DNA of 64,000 nt from Janthinobacterium silvisoli (GTDB lineage Bacteria > Pseudomonadota > Gammaproteobacteria > Burkholderiales > Burkholderiaceae_D). The stretch is from contig NZ_JACHCL010000002.1 of NCBI RefSeq assembly GCF_014200725.1, positions 930,001 to 994,000 of the forward strand. The letters run 5' to 3'. Below are positions 46,216 to 57,015 of the stretch, piece after piece. Within the stretch, counting starts at the first letter, position 1. Every line of letters starts with the position of its first letter. The notes under the pieces were generated by a model. The model ran no database searches and had not been told where the DNA came from. It worked only from the letters and a program-made list of their open reading frames with translations. Made by a program: the position numbers and the translations under genes.

Positions 46216-47304
46216 TCAATCGTTCTTGATCACGATCGAAGGGAATTTGCTGGTCATGTCCTTGGCTTTTTCCGCTACCTTGATGGCGATGGTGCGGGCG
46301 ATCTGTTTGTAGATCACGGCCACCGGGCCGTCCGGCTCGGCCACCACGGTTGGCGTGCCCGAATCGGTTTGCTGGCGGATCGCCATGGTCAAAGGCAAGG
46401 CGCCCAGGAATTCCGCGCCGAAGTCCGCGCACATCTTGGCGCCGCCGCCGGCGCCGAAGATTTCTTCTGCGTGGCCGCAGTTCGAACAGATATGCGTGCT
46501 CATGTTTTCCACCACGCCCAGGATAGGGATGCCGACTTTTTCAAACATTTTCAAGCCCTTGCGCGCGTCCAGCAGCGCAATGTCTTGCGGCGTGGTCACG
46601 ATGACGGCGCCCGTGACCGGCACTTTTTGCGACAGGGTCAGCTGGATGTCGCCGGTGCCTGGTGGCATGTCGACGATCAGATAATCGAGGTCGCGCCAGT
46701 TGGTCTGGTCCAGCAATTGCTGCAAGGCTTGCGTGACCATCGGGCCGCGCCACACCATCGGCTCGTCCGGATCGATCATGAAACCGATCGACGACACTTG
46801 CAGGCCGTGATTTTCCATCGGCTCCATACTCTTGCCGTCCAGGGTCTTCGGTTGGCCGCTAATGCCCAGCATCATCGGTTGCGATGGGCCATAGATGTCT
46901 GCGTCCAGCACGCCAACGGTGGCGCCTTCGGCAGCCAGGGCCAGCGCCAGGTTGACCGCCGTGGTCGATTTACCAACACCACCCTTGCCTGAGGCAACGG
47001 CGATGATGTTTTTGACATTATTCATCGGCTTCAAGCCGCGCTGCACCGTGTGTGAAATGATCTTGGACGACACGCCCACGCTGACATTGCCCACGCCGGG
47101 CAGCACGCGCAGGGCGGCCAGCACGGATTTGCGGATCAGGTCGATCTGGCTCTTGGCCGGGTAACCGAGCTCGATATCGAGCGAAATATCGGCCCCATCT
47201 ACCTTTAAATTCTTGACAGTCTTGCTGGAAACGAAATCTTTATGGGTATTGGGATCAATAACCTGTGTCAGTGCTGCTTTGACGTCTTCTACTGTGATGC
47301 TCAT
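46216..47304 (-). CDS. apbC: Iron-sulfur carrier protein Mrp (ApbC)
   Basis: A 362-residue P-loop ATPase for iron-sulfur cluster transfer. An N-terminal MIP18 domain (residues 1-80) is followed by ASGKGGVGKSTTAVNLA, the deviant Walker A, and LIVDMPPGTGD. The C-terminal STHICSNCGH carries the CxxC pair that bridges the cluster between two subunits. GGAG precedes the ATG at 47304; a longer frame from 47421 is not supported. It is divergent from metG and shares a 171-base spacer. Confidence 0.95.
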   Translation of the reverse strand: MSITVEDVKAALTQVIDPNTHKDFVSSKTVKNLKVDGADISLDIELGYPAKSQIDLIRKSVLAALRVLPGVGNVSVGVSSKIISHTVQRGLKPMNNVKNIIAVASGKGGVGKSTTAVNLALALAAEGATVGVLDADIYGPSQPMMLGISGQPKTLDGKSMEPMENHGLQVSSIGFMIDPDEPMVWRGPMVTQALQQLLDQTNWRDLDYLIVDMPPGTGDIQLTLSQKVPVTGAVIVTTPQDIALLDARKGLKMFEKVGIPILGVVENMSTHICSNCGHAEEIFGAGGGAKMCADFGAEFLGALPLTMAIRQQTDSGTPTVVAEPDGPVAVIYKQIARTIAIKVAEKAKDMTSKFPSIVIKND

Positions 47305-47475
47305 GACAATCTCCGGGATGTTCCTACATATGCAATAGGCGCAGTCTAGCGTAAATTTGCGGCTCGCGAGGAAGACAAAAGCGGCGCCGGCGCTGGCCAT
47401 ATATGTTCCGCATCTGCTCATATCGCGTTTCCGCTGTTAAAATGCCTGTTTATCCATCCCAAAAGTGCATCAATC

Positions 47476-49626
47476 ATGACTCGGAAGCTGTTCGTCACCA
47501 CTGCCCTGCCTTACGCAAACGCCGCTTTTCACATTGGCCACATCATGGAATATATCCAGGCCGATATCTGGGTCCGGTTCCAGCGAATGCAACGCGATGG
47601 CGCAGCCGCTCGTGAAGTGCACTTTGTGGGCGCCGACGATACGCACGGCACGCCCATCATGATCGCCGCCGAAAAGGAAGGCATCACGCCGCAGGAATTC
47701 GTCGCCAATATCGCCGCCGGACGCGCCCAGTATCTCGACGGTTTCCATATCGCCTTTGACAACTGGTATTCGACCGATTCGCCTGAAAACGTGGAGCTGT
47801 CGCAATCCATCTACCGCAAACTGCGCGATACGGGCCTGATCGTCACGAAAACCGTCGACCGTTTCTTCGATCCGGTCAAGGGCATGTTCCTGGCTGACCG
47901 CAACATCAAGGGCGAATGCCCGAAATGCGGCGCCAAGAACCAGTATGGCGACAATTGCGAAGTGTGCGGTGCGGCTTACCAGCCAACCGACCTGGTCAAT
48001 CCATTCTCGGTCTTCACCAACGCCACGCCCGTGATGAAACCGTCGGAACAGTATTTCTTCAAGCTGTCGGACCCGCGCTGCTTTGAATTCCTGAAAAACT
48101 GGCTGAACACGCCAGGCCGCCTGCAGCCTGAAATGGTCAACAAGGTCAGCGAATGGCTCGGTGAAGCGGGCGAAAAGCTGGCTGACTGGGACATTTCGCG
48201 CGATGCGCCTTACTTCGGCATCCCGATTCCTGATGCACCGGGCAAGTTTTTCTATGTCTGGATGGATGCGCCGGTCGGTTACCTGGCCAGCCTGAAAAAC
48301 TATTGCGACAAGAAAGGCATCGATTTCGACGCCCTGCTGAACGACCCGGCTACTGAACAAATCCACTTCATCGGCAAGGACATCGTCTCGTTCCACCTGC
48401 TGTTCTGGCCAGCCATGCTGCAGTTTGCCGGCCACCCGGTGATCGAGAAACTGAAAGTCAATGTACACGGCTTCCTGACGGTCAACAACGAAAAAATGTC
48501 GAAGTCGCGCGGCACCGGCATTTCGCCGCTGCGCTACCTGGACCTGGGCATGAACCCGGAATGGCTGCGTTACTACATCGCCTTCAAGCTGAACTCGAAA
48601 GTGGAAGACCTGGACTTCAACGGCGACGACTTCGTGGCCCGCGTAAACAGCGACCTGATCGGCAAATACGTGAATATCGCCAGCCGCTGCGCCGGCTTTA
48701 TCGCCAAGCGTTTCGATGGCAAGCTGGCAAGCACGCTGTCGGACGGCGCGCAAGCGTGGATCAGCCGCGCCCTCACGCATGACGTCAATGGCGTGGTCGT
48801 CGAGCGCCAGGCCAGCATCGCCCAGCACTTTGAAAACCGCGAATTCGGCAAGGCCTTGCGCGAAATCATGGAAATCGCCGACATCACCAACCAGTATGTC
48901 GATGAAAACAAACCGTGGATATTGGCCAAGGATGCCGACAAGACGGCTCAATTGCACGATGTCTGCACCACCGCCCTGATCCTGTTCCGCCAGCTGACCA
49001 TCTTGCTGTCGCCGGTACTGCCGGGCGTAGCCAAGAATGTGGCCACGTTCCTGAACGACGAGCAATTTAGCTGGGCCGATACGCAAGTGTTTGGCGACGC
49101 CGTATCGAACAGCATGCTGGGCCGCACCATCGGCGCCTACAGCCATTTGATGACGCGCATGGACACGAAGATGATCGAAGCGCTGTTTGATGCACCGCAA
49201 GCGGCTGTAGCGGCAGCTGCTCCAGTAGCTGAGGCTGTGGCCGAGATTGCAGCCCCGGCAGCCCTGGACATCGAAGAACTGGCGCCAGAGATCAAGATCG
49301 ACGATTTCCTCAAGGTCGACCTGCGCATCGCCAAGATCGTCAATTGCGAACTGGTTGAAGGTTCGGACAAGCTGCTGCGTTTGACCCTGGATGCAGGCGA
49401 AGGCCGTTACCGCAATGTATTCTCGGGCATCCGCTCGGCCTACAAACCGGAAGAGCTGGTCGGCAAGCTGACCGTGCTGGTAGCCAACCTGGCGCCGCGC
49501 AAGATGAAGTTCGGTATTTCCGAAGGCATGGTGATGGCCGCTTCTGCTGCTGACGAGAAAGCCAACCCTGGCATCTACATCCTGAACCCATGGCCAGGCG
49601 CTGAACCTGGCATGCGCATCCGCTAA
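47476..49626 (+). CDS. metG: Methionine--tRNA ligase
   Basis: A 716-residue class I synthetase. [16 protein letters not shown] carries the HIGH motif, KMSKSRG the KMSKS motif and [18 protein letters not shown] the four-Cys zinc knuckle. The last 110 residues (after [18 protein letters not shown]) form the EMAP/Trbp111-like domain that makes a dimer and binds tRNA. It charges both elongator and initiator tRNA-Met. A GNAT gene follows after 12 bases on the same strand. Confidence 0.97.
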   Translation: MTRKLFVTTALPYANAAFHIGHIMEYIQADIWVRFQRMQRDGAAAREVHFVGADDTHGTPIMIAAEKEGITPQEFVANIAAGRAQYLDGFHIAFDNWYSTDSPENVELSQSIYRKLRDTGLIVTKTVDRFFDPVKGMFLADRNIKGECPKCGAKNQYGDNCEVCGAAYQPTDLVNPFSVFTNATPVMKPSEQYFFKLSDPRCFEFLKNWLNTPGRLQPEMVNKVSEWLGEAGEKLADWDISRDAPYFGIPIPDAPGKFFYVWMDAPVGYLASLKNYCDKKGIDFDALLNDPATEQIHFIGKDIVSFHLLFWPAMLQFAGHPVIEKLKVNVHGFLTVNNEKMSKSRGTGISPLRYLDLGMNPEWLRYYIAFKLNSKVEDLDFNGDDFVARVNSDLIGKYVNIASRCAGFIAKRFDGKLASTLSDGAQAWISRALTHDVNGVVVERQASIAQHFENREFGKALREIMEIADITNQYVDENKPWILAKDADKTAQLHDVCTTALILFRQLTILLSPVLPGVAKNVATFLNDEQFSWADTQVFGDAVSNSMLGRTIGAYSHLMTRMDTKMIEALFDAPQAAVAAAAPVAEAVAEIAAPAALDIEELAPEIKIDDFLKVDLRIAKIVNCELVEGSDKLLRLTLDAGEGRYRNVFSGIRSAYKPEELVGKLTVLVANLAPRKMKFGISEGMVMAASAADEKANPGIYILNPWPGAEPGMRIR

Positions 49627-49638
49627 GCGAGGCCAGCA

Positions 49639-50118
49639 ATGCAGATCGTGGTGCGCGAAGCGAACGATGCGGATGTGCAATTGATAGCCGAGCTGACCCG
49701 CGCATCGTGGGCCGGCAAGGTTGCCGCCACGTCCAGCGGGCACCGCGAAACGACCGAGCGAGTGACCGATGATTTGCGCAGCGGCGGCGGGTTTATCTTG
49801 TTGATCGATGGGCATCCAGCCGGTTCCGTGCGCTGGATGCCACTCGACAGCGAGCCGGCCATCTGGGAAATTGCGCGCATGGGCATCGTGCCTGCCTGGC
49901 GCGGCCAGCATTGTTCGCAGCAGTTGCTGGAAGCCGTGATACACCACGGCCTGGCTTGCCAGGCAGAGGAATTACGCCTGGCAATACGCCGCGACCAGCC
50001 CAAGCTGATCGATTTTTATGCAGCCTACGGCTTTGAACTGGCCGAGGAACTGGAGTATTCGCACGCCAACCCGGCCGAACCGCTGCCGATGATGATGCGC
50101 CGCTCACTGCGTTATTGA
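49639..50118 (+). CDS. GNAT family N-acetyltransferase
   Basis: A 159-residue protein of the GNAT fold. The acetyl-CoA-binding motif is ARMGIVPAWRGQHCSQQLLE around residue 80, and the following helix-strand IDFYAAYGFELAEE completes it. The substrate cannot be told. It starts 12 bases after metG, in the same direction, and probably shares its transcript. Confidence 0.85.
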   Translation: MQIVVREANDADVQLIAELTRASWAGKVAATSSGHRETTERVTDDLRSGGGFILLIDGHPAGSVRWMPLDSEPAIWEIARMGIVPAWRGQHCSQQLLEAVIHHGLACQAEELRLAIRRDQPKLIDFYAAYGFELAEELEYSHANPAEPLPMMMRRSLRY

Positions 50119-50226
50119 TGTTTTTAAGATAATTTTTACAAATTTCCCCACAGCCAGGCGATAGTCTGCCCGCCGCTCCTTGCGGCGCGGTAAAATGGAG
50201 CTTGCTGACTTTACTCAGAAGAAAAT

Positions 50227-50436
50227 ATGAAACTGCCTGCAAAACACCTGAACTACGTTTCCGACCACACCAAGTTCATCAATGAACTGAAGGCCAAGAA
50301 CCCTGCCATCGACGAAGGCCAGCGCGCCGGCCGTGCCCTGCTGTGGGACAAGCCGCCCGTCAGCCTCGATGAACAAGACCGCCAGATGGCGTCGGCCGTC
50401 AAGCAACAGGCTTACGTCTACCAGAACAAGATCTAA
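50227..50436 (+). CDS. DUF3460 family protein
   Basis: A 69-residue protein matching DUF3460 (starting MKLPAKHLNYVSDHTKFINE, ending KQQAYVYQNKI). The family is small, betaproteobacterial and of unknown function. It is encoded just before scpA, a position it also holds in other betaproteobacteria, which supports a link to chromosome organisation without proving it. GAAGAAAAT precedes the ATG. Confidence 0.88.
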   Translation: MKLPAKHLNYVSDHTKFINELKAKNPAIDEGQRAGRALLWDKPPVSLDEQDRQMASAVKQQAYVYQNKI

Positions 50437-50454
50437 CACCCTGGACACGGCACG

Positions 50455-51357
50455 ATGCTGCCTGAAGAGTCGGTGAGCACGCCAGAAGCTGTCGCTAGCG
50501 GCGACAGCAACGGCGTGGCTAACGACACCGAGCTGGCAACAGCGGTCACAGAGACGGCGCCTGCCGTCGATGCGATCGAAGCCGGCATCGCCCGCCTGTA
50601 TGGCGAGCCGCTGCTGCGCATGCCGACCGATCTCTACATCCCGCCGGACGCGCTGGAAATCTTCCTCGAAGCCTTCGAAGGCCCGCTGGACTTGCTGCTC
50701 TACCTGATCCGCAAGCAAAACTTCAATATTCTCGATATTCCAATGGCGCAGGTCACCCTGCAATATCTGAAATACGTCGACCAGATCCGCGTGCGCAATC
50801 TGGAACTGGCGGCCGAGTATCTATTGATGGCAGCCATGCTGATCGAGATCAAGTCGCGCATGCTCTTGCCATCGCGCAAAAGCGATGTCGAGGAAGATGG
50901 CGGCGATCCGCGCGCGGAACTGGTGCGCCGCCTGCTTGAATATGAGCAAATCAAGCTGGCCGCCTACGATTTGAATACGATTCCGCAATTCGAACGCGAT
51001 TTCGTGCGCACGCAGATCTTCATCGAGCAAAGCCTGACGCCCACCTGGCCCGACGTGGAGCCGGTGGATTTGCAGCAAGCCTGGCTCGATGTGCTGAAAC
51101 GCGCCAAGCTGACCCAGCATCACCGCATCAGCCGCCAGGAATTATCGGTGCGCGAACATATGTCGAGCATCTTGCGCCATCTGCAAAGCGCCCGCTTCGT
51201 GGAATTTGGCGACCTGTTCGACATCGCCGGTGGCGTGCCCATCGTGGTGGTCAATTTCGTGGCCTTGCTGGAACTGGCCAAGGAAACCCTGATCGAAATC
51301 ACGCAAGCCGAGCCATTTGCACCCATCTACGTCCGGCTGGCCTATTCGCCTGCCTGA
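50455..51357 (+). CDS. scpA: Segregation and condensation protein A
   Basis: A 300-residue kleisin. The N-terminal domain FLEAFEGPLDLLLYLIRKQN binds the SMC neck, and the C-terminal winged helix (EHMSSILRHLQSARFVEFGD) binds the cap of the other head. A 45-residue N-terminal extension rich in Ala and Thr is longer than usual. With SMC and ScpB it forms the bacterial condensin. scpB is not in the window. It follows DUF3460 by 18 bases and precedes panC by 57 bases. Confidence 0.95.
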   Translation: MLPEESVSTPEAVASGDSNGVANDTELATAVTETAPAVDAIEAGIARLYGEPLLRMPTDLYIPPDALEIFLEAFEGPLDLLLYLIRKQNFNILDIPMAQVTLQYLKYVDQIRVRNLELAAEYLLMAAMLIEIKSRMLLPSRKSDVEEDGGDPRAELVRRLLEYEQIKLAAYDLNTIPQFERDFVRTQIFIEQSLTPTWPDVEPVDLQQAWLDVLKRAKLTQHHRISRQELSVREHMSSILRHLQSARFVEFGDLFDIAGGVPIVVVNFVALLELAKETLIEITQAEPFAPIYVRLAYSPA

Positions 51358-51402
51358 TATCATCCTCCCCTTCTTACCGGCTACCGGATACCGGGGTTTT
51401 AG

Positions 51403-52254
<852 letters not shown>

Positions 52255-52275
52255 GGGCTTGACCCAAGCTTTGAT

Positions 52276-52638
52276 CTACAAGCCGATCACCCGGCCTTCG
52301 CCATCTGGCGTGAAGGCCCGGTGATGGTCCGCCATGATCGTTTCATGGGCGGGCAACTCCAGCACAATCTCTTCGTCTTCCCATAATTTACGCTGTCTTG
52401 CCGGCAGTTTCTGGCTGCGCAGCACGGCGCGCGCCTGGGCGGGATCTTCCGCCAGCAACCGTATCGAGGTGGCATTCGGCTCGGCGGTCACCAGGGGCTG
52501 GTAACGGCTCAGCAACTCGTCATTGTATTCTACGGCAGAGGTGTTGAGGGACAGCACCGGCGCCTGCTCGACGCTGACGCCGCAAGCCACCAGGCAGGCG
52601 GTACTCACTGCCAATACTACAGTCTCTATTCGGCGCAT
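52276..52638 (-). CDS. Small lipoprotein
   Basis: A 120-residue lipoprotein with signal MRRIETVVLAVSTACLVACG; the lipobox Cys is at residue 19 (LVAC). AAGGAG lies upstream of the ATG at 52638. The mature part is acidic and helical (SIRLLAEDPAQARAVLRSQK) and resembles no family I know. It is convergent with panC. It may be placed at the outer membrane because the residue after Cys is Gly rather than Asp. Confidence 0.75.
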   Translation of the reverse strand: MRRIETVVLAVSTACLVACGVSVEQAPVLSLNTSAVEYNDELLSRYQPLVTAEPNATSIRLLAEDPAQARAVLRSQKLPARQRKLWEDEEIVLELPAHETIMADHHRAFTPDGEGRVIGL

Positions 52639-52737
52639 GTTGCGCTCCTTATTGTCGGGGTCGGGGACAGTGGAGCGATCATCGCGCAAAGCGGGCCAGG
52701 ACTCAATCCTTGTTACAAGAAATATTGCCCTACATCA

Positions 52738-53265
52738 TTAAAAATTATTTATGCGCAATATTTCAGCATAATATTGCTTCCCCTGCGCCAGATGGGTCTG
52801 GAAATCCAGGCCTTGCGCCAGCAAACGTTCAAAATCAGTCTGCGTCATCTGCATCACATAACTATGCTGGATCACCACCAGCCGTGAGGGCTGGGCGGCC
52901 GCATACACGGCATCGCGGCCATACCACTTGCCTGGCTGATCGTGCAGCGCCGGATAGACCTTGCCGCCCGCCTCTACCTGCCATCCCCCATCGAGCAATA
53001 TCCACACGCTGCGCGCCGCATCGCCGCTGGTGGCAATGGCCGTGCCCGGCTTGACTTCCCACTCCCTGGAATGCGCGATCACCTCGCGCAGCTGGGCCGT
53101 CGTCAGCCGTGTAAAGAAGGGGGTCTTGCGCAATAAATACAGATACGTGGTTGAAGCTTGCATGGAAGAGTCTTGGTGGCTGGAGCTAAAGGAATGGGCG
53201 ACCTGGGCCAGCGGCATCAATAGTGCGCCAGCGGCAAGGATGAACGGTGACAATCGTTTCGACAT
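52738..53265 (-). CDS. Exported protein with a cyclic-nucleotide-binding-like domain
   Basis: A 175-residue protein that begins with a Sec signal (PFILAAGALLMPLAQVAHS) and continues with a CRP-like fold: LRKTPFFTRLTTAQLREVIA, then a beta roll with VKPGTAIATSGDAARSVWIL. The phosphate-binding cassette of true cNMP-binding proteins (GExA-type with Arg-Ser) is not intact: WYGRDAVYAAAQPSRLV is in its place. The domain is normally cytoplasmic. A periplasmic copy is unusual; it may bind another ligand or serve as an adhesion or scaffold element. Confidence 0.7.
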   Translation of the reverse strand: MSKRLSPFILAAGALLMPLAQVAHSFSSSHQDSSMQASTTYLYLLRKTPFFTRLTTAQLREVIAHSREWEVKPGTAIATSGDAARSVWILLDGGWQVEAGGKVYPALHDQPGKWYGRDAVYAAAQPSRLVVIQHSYVMQMTQTDFERLLAQGLDFQTHLAQGKQYYAEILRINNF

Positions 53266-53492
53266 GGTGTGCTCCTGAATGCGTTTCTCTTTAAGACAAG
53301 CACTATAGAGCTGCCGATGGCAGCGATAAAGCCGCCTTTTTTGCCTGCACCATGCCAGTCCGGCCAACAATTATTGTTATCAACAATTGCACAGTCTTGG
53401 CAGGCAACCCGCCTTTATCCGGCTAAAGATAAAGATCACAATGCAGTCACTGGCTCGCAACGGCGTAGCCCCACCACCACACAGGAGCAGAT

Positions 53493-54242
53493 ATGACTAC
53501 CACCACCATCCCAAAAGTTGCCATCGTTACCGGCGCATCGCGCGGCATCGGCGCCGCCATCGCCCAGCGCCTGGCGCGCGACGGCATGCAAGTCGTCGTC
53601 AACTATGCCAATGGCCAGGCGGAAGCAGACAAGCTGGTGGCCACCATCGTGGACGCCGGCGGCGCTGCCATCGCCGTGAAAGCCGACGTGTCCAATGTGA
53701 CCGACGTGCAAGCACTGTTCGATGCGGCAGAAGAGGCGTTTGGCGGCGTCGATGTGCTGGTCAATAACGCCGGCATCATGCCAGCCGTGCTGCCTGCGCT
53801 GGCCGACACGGACGACGCCACCTTCGACAGCCTGTTCGCCATCAACGTCAAGGGCAGCTTCAACACCATGCGCCAGGCGGCAAAACGCTTGCGCCATGGC
53901 GGCAGCGTGGTCAATTTTTCGACCAGCGTGATTGGCATCGCCCTGCCCGGCTATTCCGTCTACGGCGCCACCAAGGCCGCCATCGAAACCATGACGAATA
54001 TCTTTGCCAAGGAATTGCGCGGCAAGGACATCACCGTCAACGCCGTCGCCCCCGGCCCGACCGCGACCGCCCTGTTCTTGAACGGCAAGACGGAAGAAAT
54101 GATAGAACGCATGAGCAAGATGGCGCCACTGGAACGCCTGGGCACGCCGGACGACATCGCCGCCGCCGTCGCCTTCCTGGCTGGTCCCGATGGCCGCTGG
54201 GTCAATGGCCAAACTTTGCGCGCCAACGGCGGCCTGGTATAA
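53493..54242 (+). CDS. SDR family oxidoreductase
   Basis: A 249-residue classical short-chain dehydrogenase. The NAD(P)-binding TGASRGIGAAIAQRL motif is N-terminal, NNAG and a catalytic Ser-x(12)-Tyr-x3-Lys pattern (FSTSVIGIALPGYSVYGATK) follow. The substrate is unknown. CAGGAGCAG precedes the ATG. It is followed by a second SDR gene in the same direction after 29 bases, so the two form an operon. Confidence 0.92.
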   Translation: MTTTTIPKVAIVTGASRGIGAAIAQRLARDGMQVVVNYANGQAEADKLVATIVDAGGAAIAVKADVSNVTDVQALFDAAEEAFGGVDVLVNNAGIMPAVLPALADTDDATFDSLFAINVKGSFNTMRQAAKRLRHGGSVVNFSTSVIGIALPGYSVYGATKAAIETMTNIFAKELRGKDITVNAVAPGPTATALFLNGKTEEMIERMSKMAPLERLGTPDDIAAAVAFLAGPDGRWVNGQTLRANGGLV

Positions 54243-54271
54243 ACGCAGCACGAACAGAAACGGACCACATC

Positions 54272-55165
54272 ATGAAACAAGTCATTTTGATTACCGGCGC
54301 GTCGACCGGCATCGGCAACCTGACGGCGCGCGCTTTGGCTGCCGCCGGCCACACGGTGTATGCCAGCATGCGCGACACCCTGGGGCGCAATGCGGCGCGC
54401 GTGCTGGAACTGCGCGACCATGCGTTTGCGCGTGGAGTCGATATCCGCGGCCTGGAACTGGACGTGCTGTCGCAAGCGTCGTGCGACGCAGCCATCGCCA
54501 CCATCGTGGCCGAACAGGGTCGTCTGGACGTGATCGTGCACAATGCGGGCGGTCTCGTCACGGGCCCGATGGAAGCGTTCTCGCCGGAAGAAATCAAGCA
54601 CGTCTTCGACGCCAATGTGATCGGCGCGCAGCGCGTCAACAAGGCCGCCTTGCCCGTCTTGCGCACGCAAGGCAGCGGCTTGCTGCTGTGGGTCAGCAGC
54701 ACCACCACGCGCGGCGGTTTTCCACCGTTCATGGGGCCCTACGTAGCGGCCAAGGCGGCCATGGATTCGATCGCCGTGACCATGTCGTACGAGCTGACGC
54801 GCTTCGGCATCGAAACGACGATTGTCACGCCAGGCGCTTTTACACGCGGCACGGCGCACTTCCCGAATGCGGGTAAACCGGCCGACACCAACACCAGCGC
54901 CGCCTATGCCCGCTACGACGGCTTGATGGACCAGGTGGGCGCACGCCTGTCGGCCCTGACGCCGGACGATGCCGACCCAATCGCTGTGGCCGACGACATC
55001 GTGCGCGTGGTCGGCCTGCCCGCTGGCCAGCGTCCGTTCCGCACCGTGGTCGATTTCATCAACGATGGCGCAGAAGAAGTGTCGCTGGTCGCTGAAAAGG
55101 TACGCATCGATTTTGCCAAGCGCATCGGCATCGATGACCTGCTGGCCGTTCAAACGGCAGCGTAA
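54272..55165 (+). CDS. SDR family oxidoreductase
   Basis: A 297-residue short-chain dehydrogenase with the nucleotide motif LITGASTGIGNLTARAL, the HNAG segment (VHNAGGLVTGPMEAF) and the active site VSSTTTRGGFPPFMGPYVAAK holding Ser, Tyr and Lys. A longer C terminus than in the first SDR (after residue 200) matches the subgroup acting on bulky ketones or steroids. The pair is bounded by a strong terminator. Confidence 0.9.
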   Translation: MKQVILITGASTGIGNLTARALAAAGHTVYASMRDTLGRNAARVLELRDHAFARGVDIRGLELDVLSQASCDAAIATIVAEQGRLDVIVHNAGGLVTGPMEAFSPEEIKHVFDANVIGAQRVNKAALPVLRTQGSGLLLWVSSTTTRGGFPPFMGPYVAAKAAMDSIAVTMSYELTRFGIETTIVTPGAFTRGTAHFPNAGKPADTNTSAAYARYDGLMDQVGARLSALTPDDADPIAVADDIVRVVGLPAGQRPFRTVVDFINDGAEEVSLVAEKVRIDFAKRIGIDDLLAVQTAA

Positions 55166-55177
55166 TAGTCGAAGGAG

Positions 55178-55217
55178 AAAAAAAACGCTGCCGGTTCACA
55201 CCGGCAGCGTTTTTTTC
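55178..55217. terminator. Bidirectional terminator between SDR and cheY
   Basis: ACGCTGCCGG pairs with CCGGCAGCGT over a 6-base loop, flanked by A and T runs, so it can end transcription of the SDR pair and of the che operon. Confidence 0.92.
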
Positions 55218-55236
55218 GCTAAAAGCTGGACCCGGC

Positions 55237-55632
55237 TTAGCCGCCTTTTTCCAGTTTCTCGAAAATCTTGTTCAGCTTTTCATCGAGGGTCGCGGCCGTG
55301 AATGGCTTGACGACGTAACCGCTGGCGCCAGCCTGGGCAGCGGCGATGATGTTTTCCTTCTTCGCTTCAGCGGTCACCATCAGCACCGGCAGCTTGGCCA
55401 GCGCAGGATCGGCACGGATATGCTGCAGCATCGTCAAGCCATCCATGTTCGGCATATTCCAGTCCGAAACCACGAAGTCATACGATTCGGCGCGCAGCTT
55501 GGCCAGGCCCATTACGCCGTCTTCAGCTTCATCGACGTTGGCATAACCCAGTTCCTTCAACAGATTCCGGACAATGCGGCGCATCGTCGAAAAATCGTCA
55601 ACGACTAAAAATTTCATCTTTGGATCAGCCAT
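55237..55632 (-). CDS. cheY: CheY, chemotaxis response regulator
   Basis: A 131-residue single-domain receiver. [20 protein letters not shown] contains the acidic pair, [12 protein letters not shown] the phosphorylated Asp (about residue 60), VTAEA the Thr and YVVKPF the Lys-Pro. The sequence is very close to enterobacterial CheY, so it is the likely flagellar-motor regulator. It is the last gene of the che operon, followed by a strong terminator. Confidence 0.95.
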   Translation of the reverse strand: MADPKMKFLVVDDFSTMRRIVRNLLKELGYANVDEAEDGVMGLAKLRAESYDFVVSDWNMPNMDGLTMLQHIRADPALAKLPVLMVTAEAKKENIIAAAQAGASGYVVKPFTAATLDEKLNKIFEKLEKGG

Positions 55633-55780
55633 GAATAACTCCGTTGTTTCTGTAGCGGTTTGTTAATAATATCGACATGAATGCCGACATTATGGTCGAC
55701 ACTACGGCAGCAAGTTGTAGGATAGCATTTTCGTTGCTTTTAGGCGAACAAACTTGCTTTGAATCACATTAAAAAGTCGC

Positions 55781-56851
55781 TTATACGCGCAATGCGCGCA
55801 TGCCATGTGCAGCCAGGTGACCAAGCACCATGCCGGGCAGCGATTTCAGTGGACCAACCTCATGCGCGGCGCCGATGGCAATCGCTTCGCGCGGCATGCC
55901 GAACACCACGCAACTGGCTTCATCCTGCGCAAAATTATACGCGCCCGCCGCCTTCATTTCCAACATGCCCTGGGCGCCATCCTTGCCCATGCCGGTTAGG
56001 ATCACGCCGACGGCATTCTTGCCGGCCGACTGGGCGGCAGAGCGGAACAGCACGTCGACGGAAGGACGGTGGCGGTTGACCGGTTCGCCCTGGTCTATCC
56101 TGGTCATGTAGTTGGCGCCGCTGCGGGTCAGGCTCAGGTGCGAGTGGCCAGGCGCGATGTAGGCGTGGCCAGGCAGCACGCGTTCGCCACCGGCCGCTTC
56201 CTGCACCGAGATCTTGCACAGCGAATCGAGGCGGCGCGCAAACGAAGTCGTGAAACCTTCAGGCATGTGCTGCGTGATCAGAATGCCGGGGCAATCCGAT
56301 GGCATCTGCATCAGGAATTCGCGGATCGCTTCGGTGCCGCCGGTGGACGCCCCCACGATGATCAGCTTTTCACTCGAAGTCAAAGGGCTGCGCAAGGCTG
56401 GCAGCGGCGCGGCCGTCTTGTCGCTGGCCGATGGCACGGTGCGCGCACGGATGCGGGCCTTGGAGGCGGCGCGGATTTTATCGGCGATCATGTCCGTGTA
56501 TTCACGCATGCCGCTCTGGATCGATATCTTCGGCTTGGTGACGAAATCGATGGCACCCAGTTCCAGCGCGCGCATGGTGATTTCCGAGCCGCGCTCGGTC
56601 AGCGACGACACCATCAGCACCGGCATCGGGCGCAAGCGCATCAGCTTTTCCAGGAAATCGAGGCCATCCATCTTCGGCATCTCGACGTCCAGGGTCAGCA
56701 CGTCAGGGTTGGTCTGCTTGATCATCTCGCGCGCCACCAGAGGATCTGGCGCCGCACCGACTACCTCCATGTCGGGCTGGCTGTTCACGATCTCTGTCAT
56801 GACACTCCTGATCAGCGCCGAATCATCCACGATCAATACCTTGATCTTCAT
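55781..56851 (-). CDS. cheB: CheB, chemotaxis methylesterase
   Basis: A 356-residue response regulator with enzyme output. The receiver ([33 protein letters not shown]) is followed by a linker and the methylesterase domain with the catalytic Ser in [13 protein letters not shown], His in [14 protein letters not shown] and Asp in [12 protein letters not shown]. It removes methyl groups from receptors, counteracting CheR. GGAGGAGAACGAT precedes the ATG at 56851. A palindromic element lies in the spacer to cheD. Confidence 0.95.
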   Translation of the reverse strand: MKIKVLIVDDSALIRSVMTEIVNSQPDMEVVGAAPDPLVAREMIKQTNPDVLTLDVEMPKMDGLDFLEKLMRLRPMPVLMVSSLTERGSEITMRALELGAIDFVTKPKISIQSGMREYTDMIADKIRAASKARIRARTVPSASDKTAAPLPALRSPLTSSEKLIIVGASTGGTEAIREFLMQMPSDCPGILITQHMPEGFTTSFARRLDSLCKISVQEAAGGERVLPGHAYIAPGHSHLSLTRSGANYMTRIDQGEPVNRHRPSVDVLFRSAAQSAGKNAVGVILTGMGKDGAQGMLEMKAAGAYNFAQDEASCVVFGMPREAIAIGAAHEVGPLKSLPGMVLGHLAAHGMRALRV

Positions 56852-56892
56852 ATCGTTCTCCTCCAGGCCATACAGCCTTTTTTTCATCAAAA

Positions 56893-57014
56893 AAACACTT
56901 GGCCAAACCGTAGCGAGCGGCAGTGATTTGTGGCTAAGAAGCGCAACCGTGCTAGAGCACGGTGAGCATCGCAGGCCGCAAAGCGGGACGCGCAGTAGGT
57001 TTGGCCTCGTGTTT
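56893..57014. other. Palindromic element between cheD and cheB
   Basis: AAACAC and GGCCAAACC at 56893-56909 pair with GGTTTGGCC and GTGTTT at 56998-57014 (15 of 17 positions). The 88 bases between them hold a perfect inner hairpin, ACCGTGCT-AG-AGCACGGT at 56946-56963, and a further GCGG/CCGC pairing. It resembles a short mobile palindrome (MITE or REP-like) or a structured mRNA segment in the cheB leader. Confidence 0.55.
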
Positions 57015-57015
57015 A

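Noticed and set aside
47470..49947. An open frame of 825 codons on the strand opposite metG
   Set aside because: It mirrors metG codon structure, has a His/Arg/Ala/Gln-biased composition with no domain and no ribosome site; metG itself is certain.
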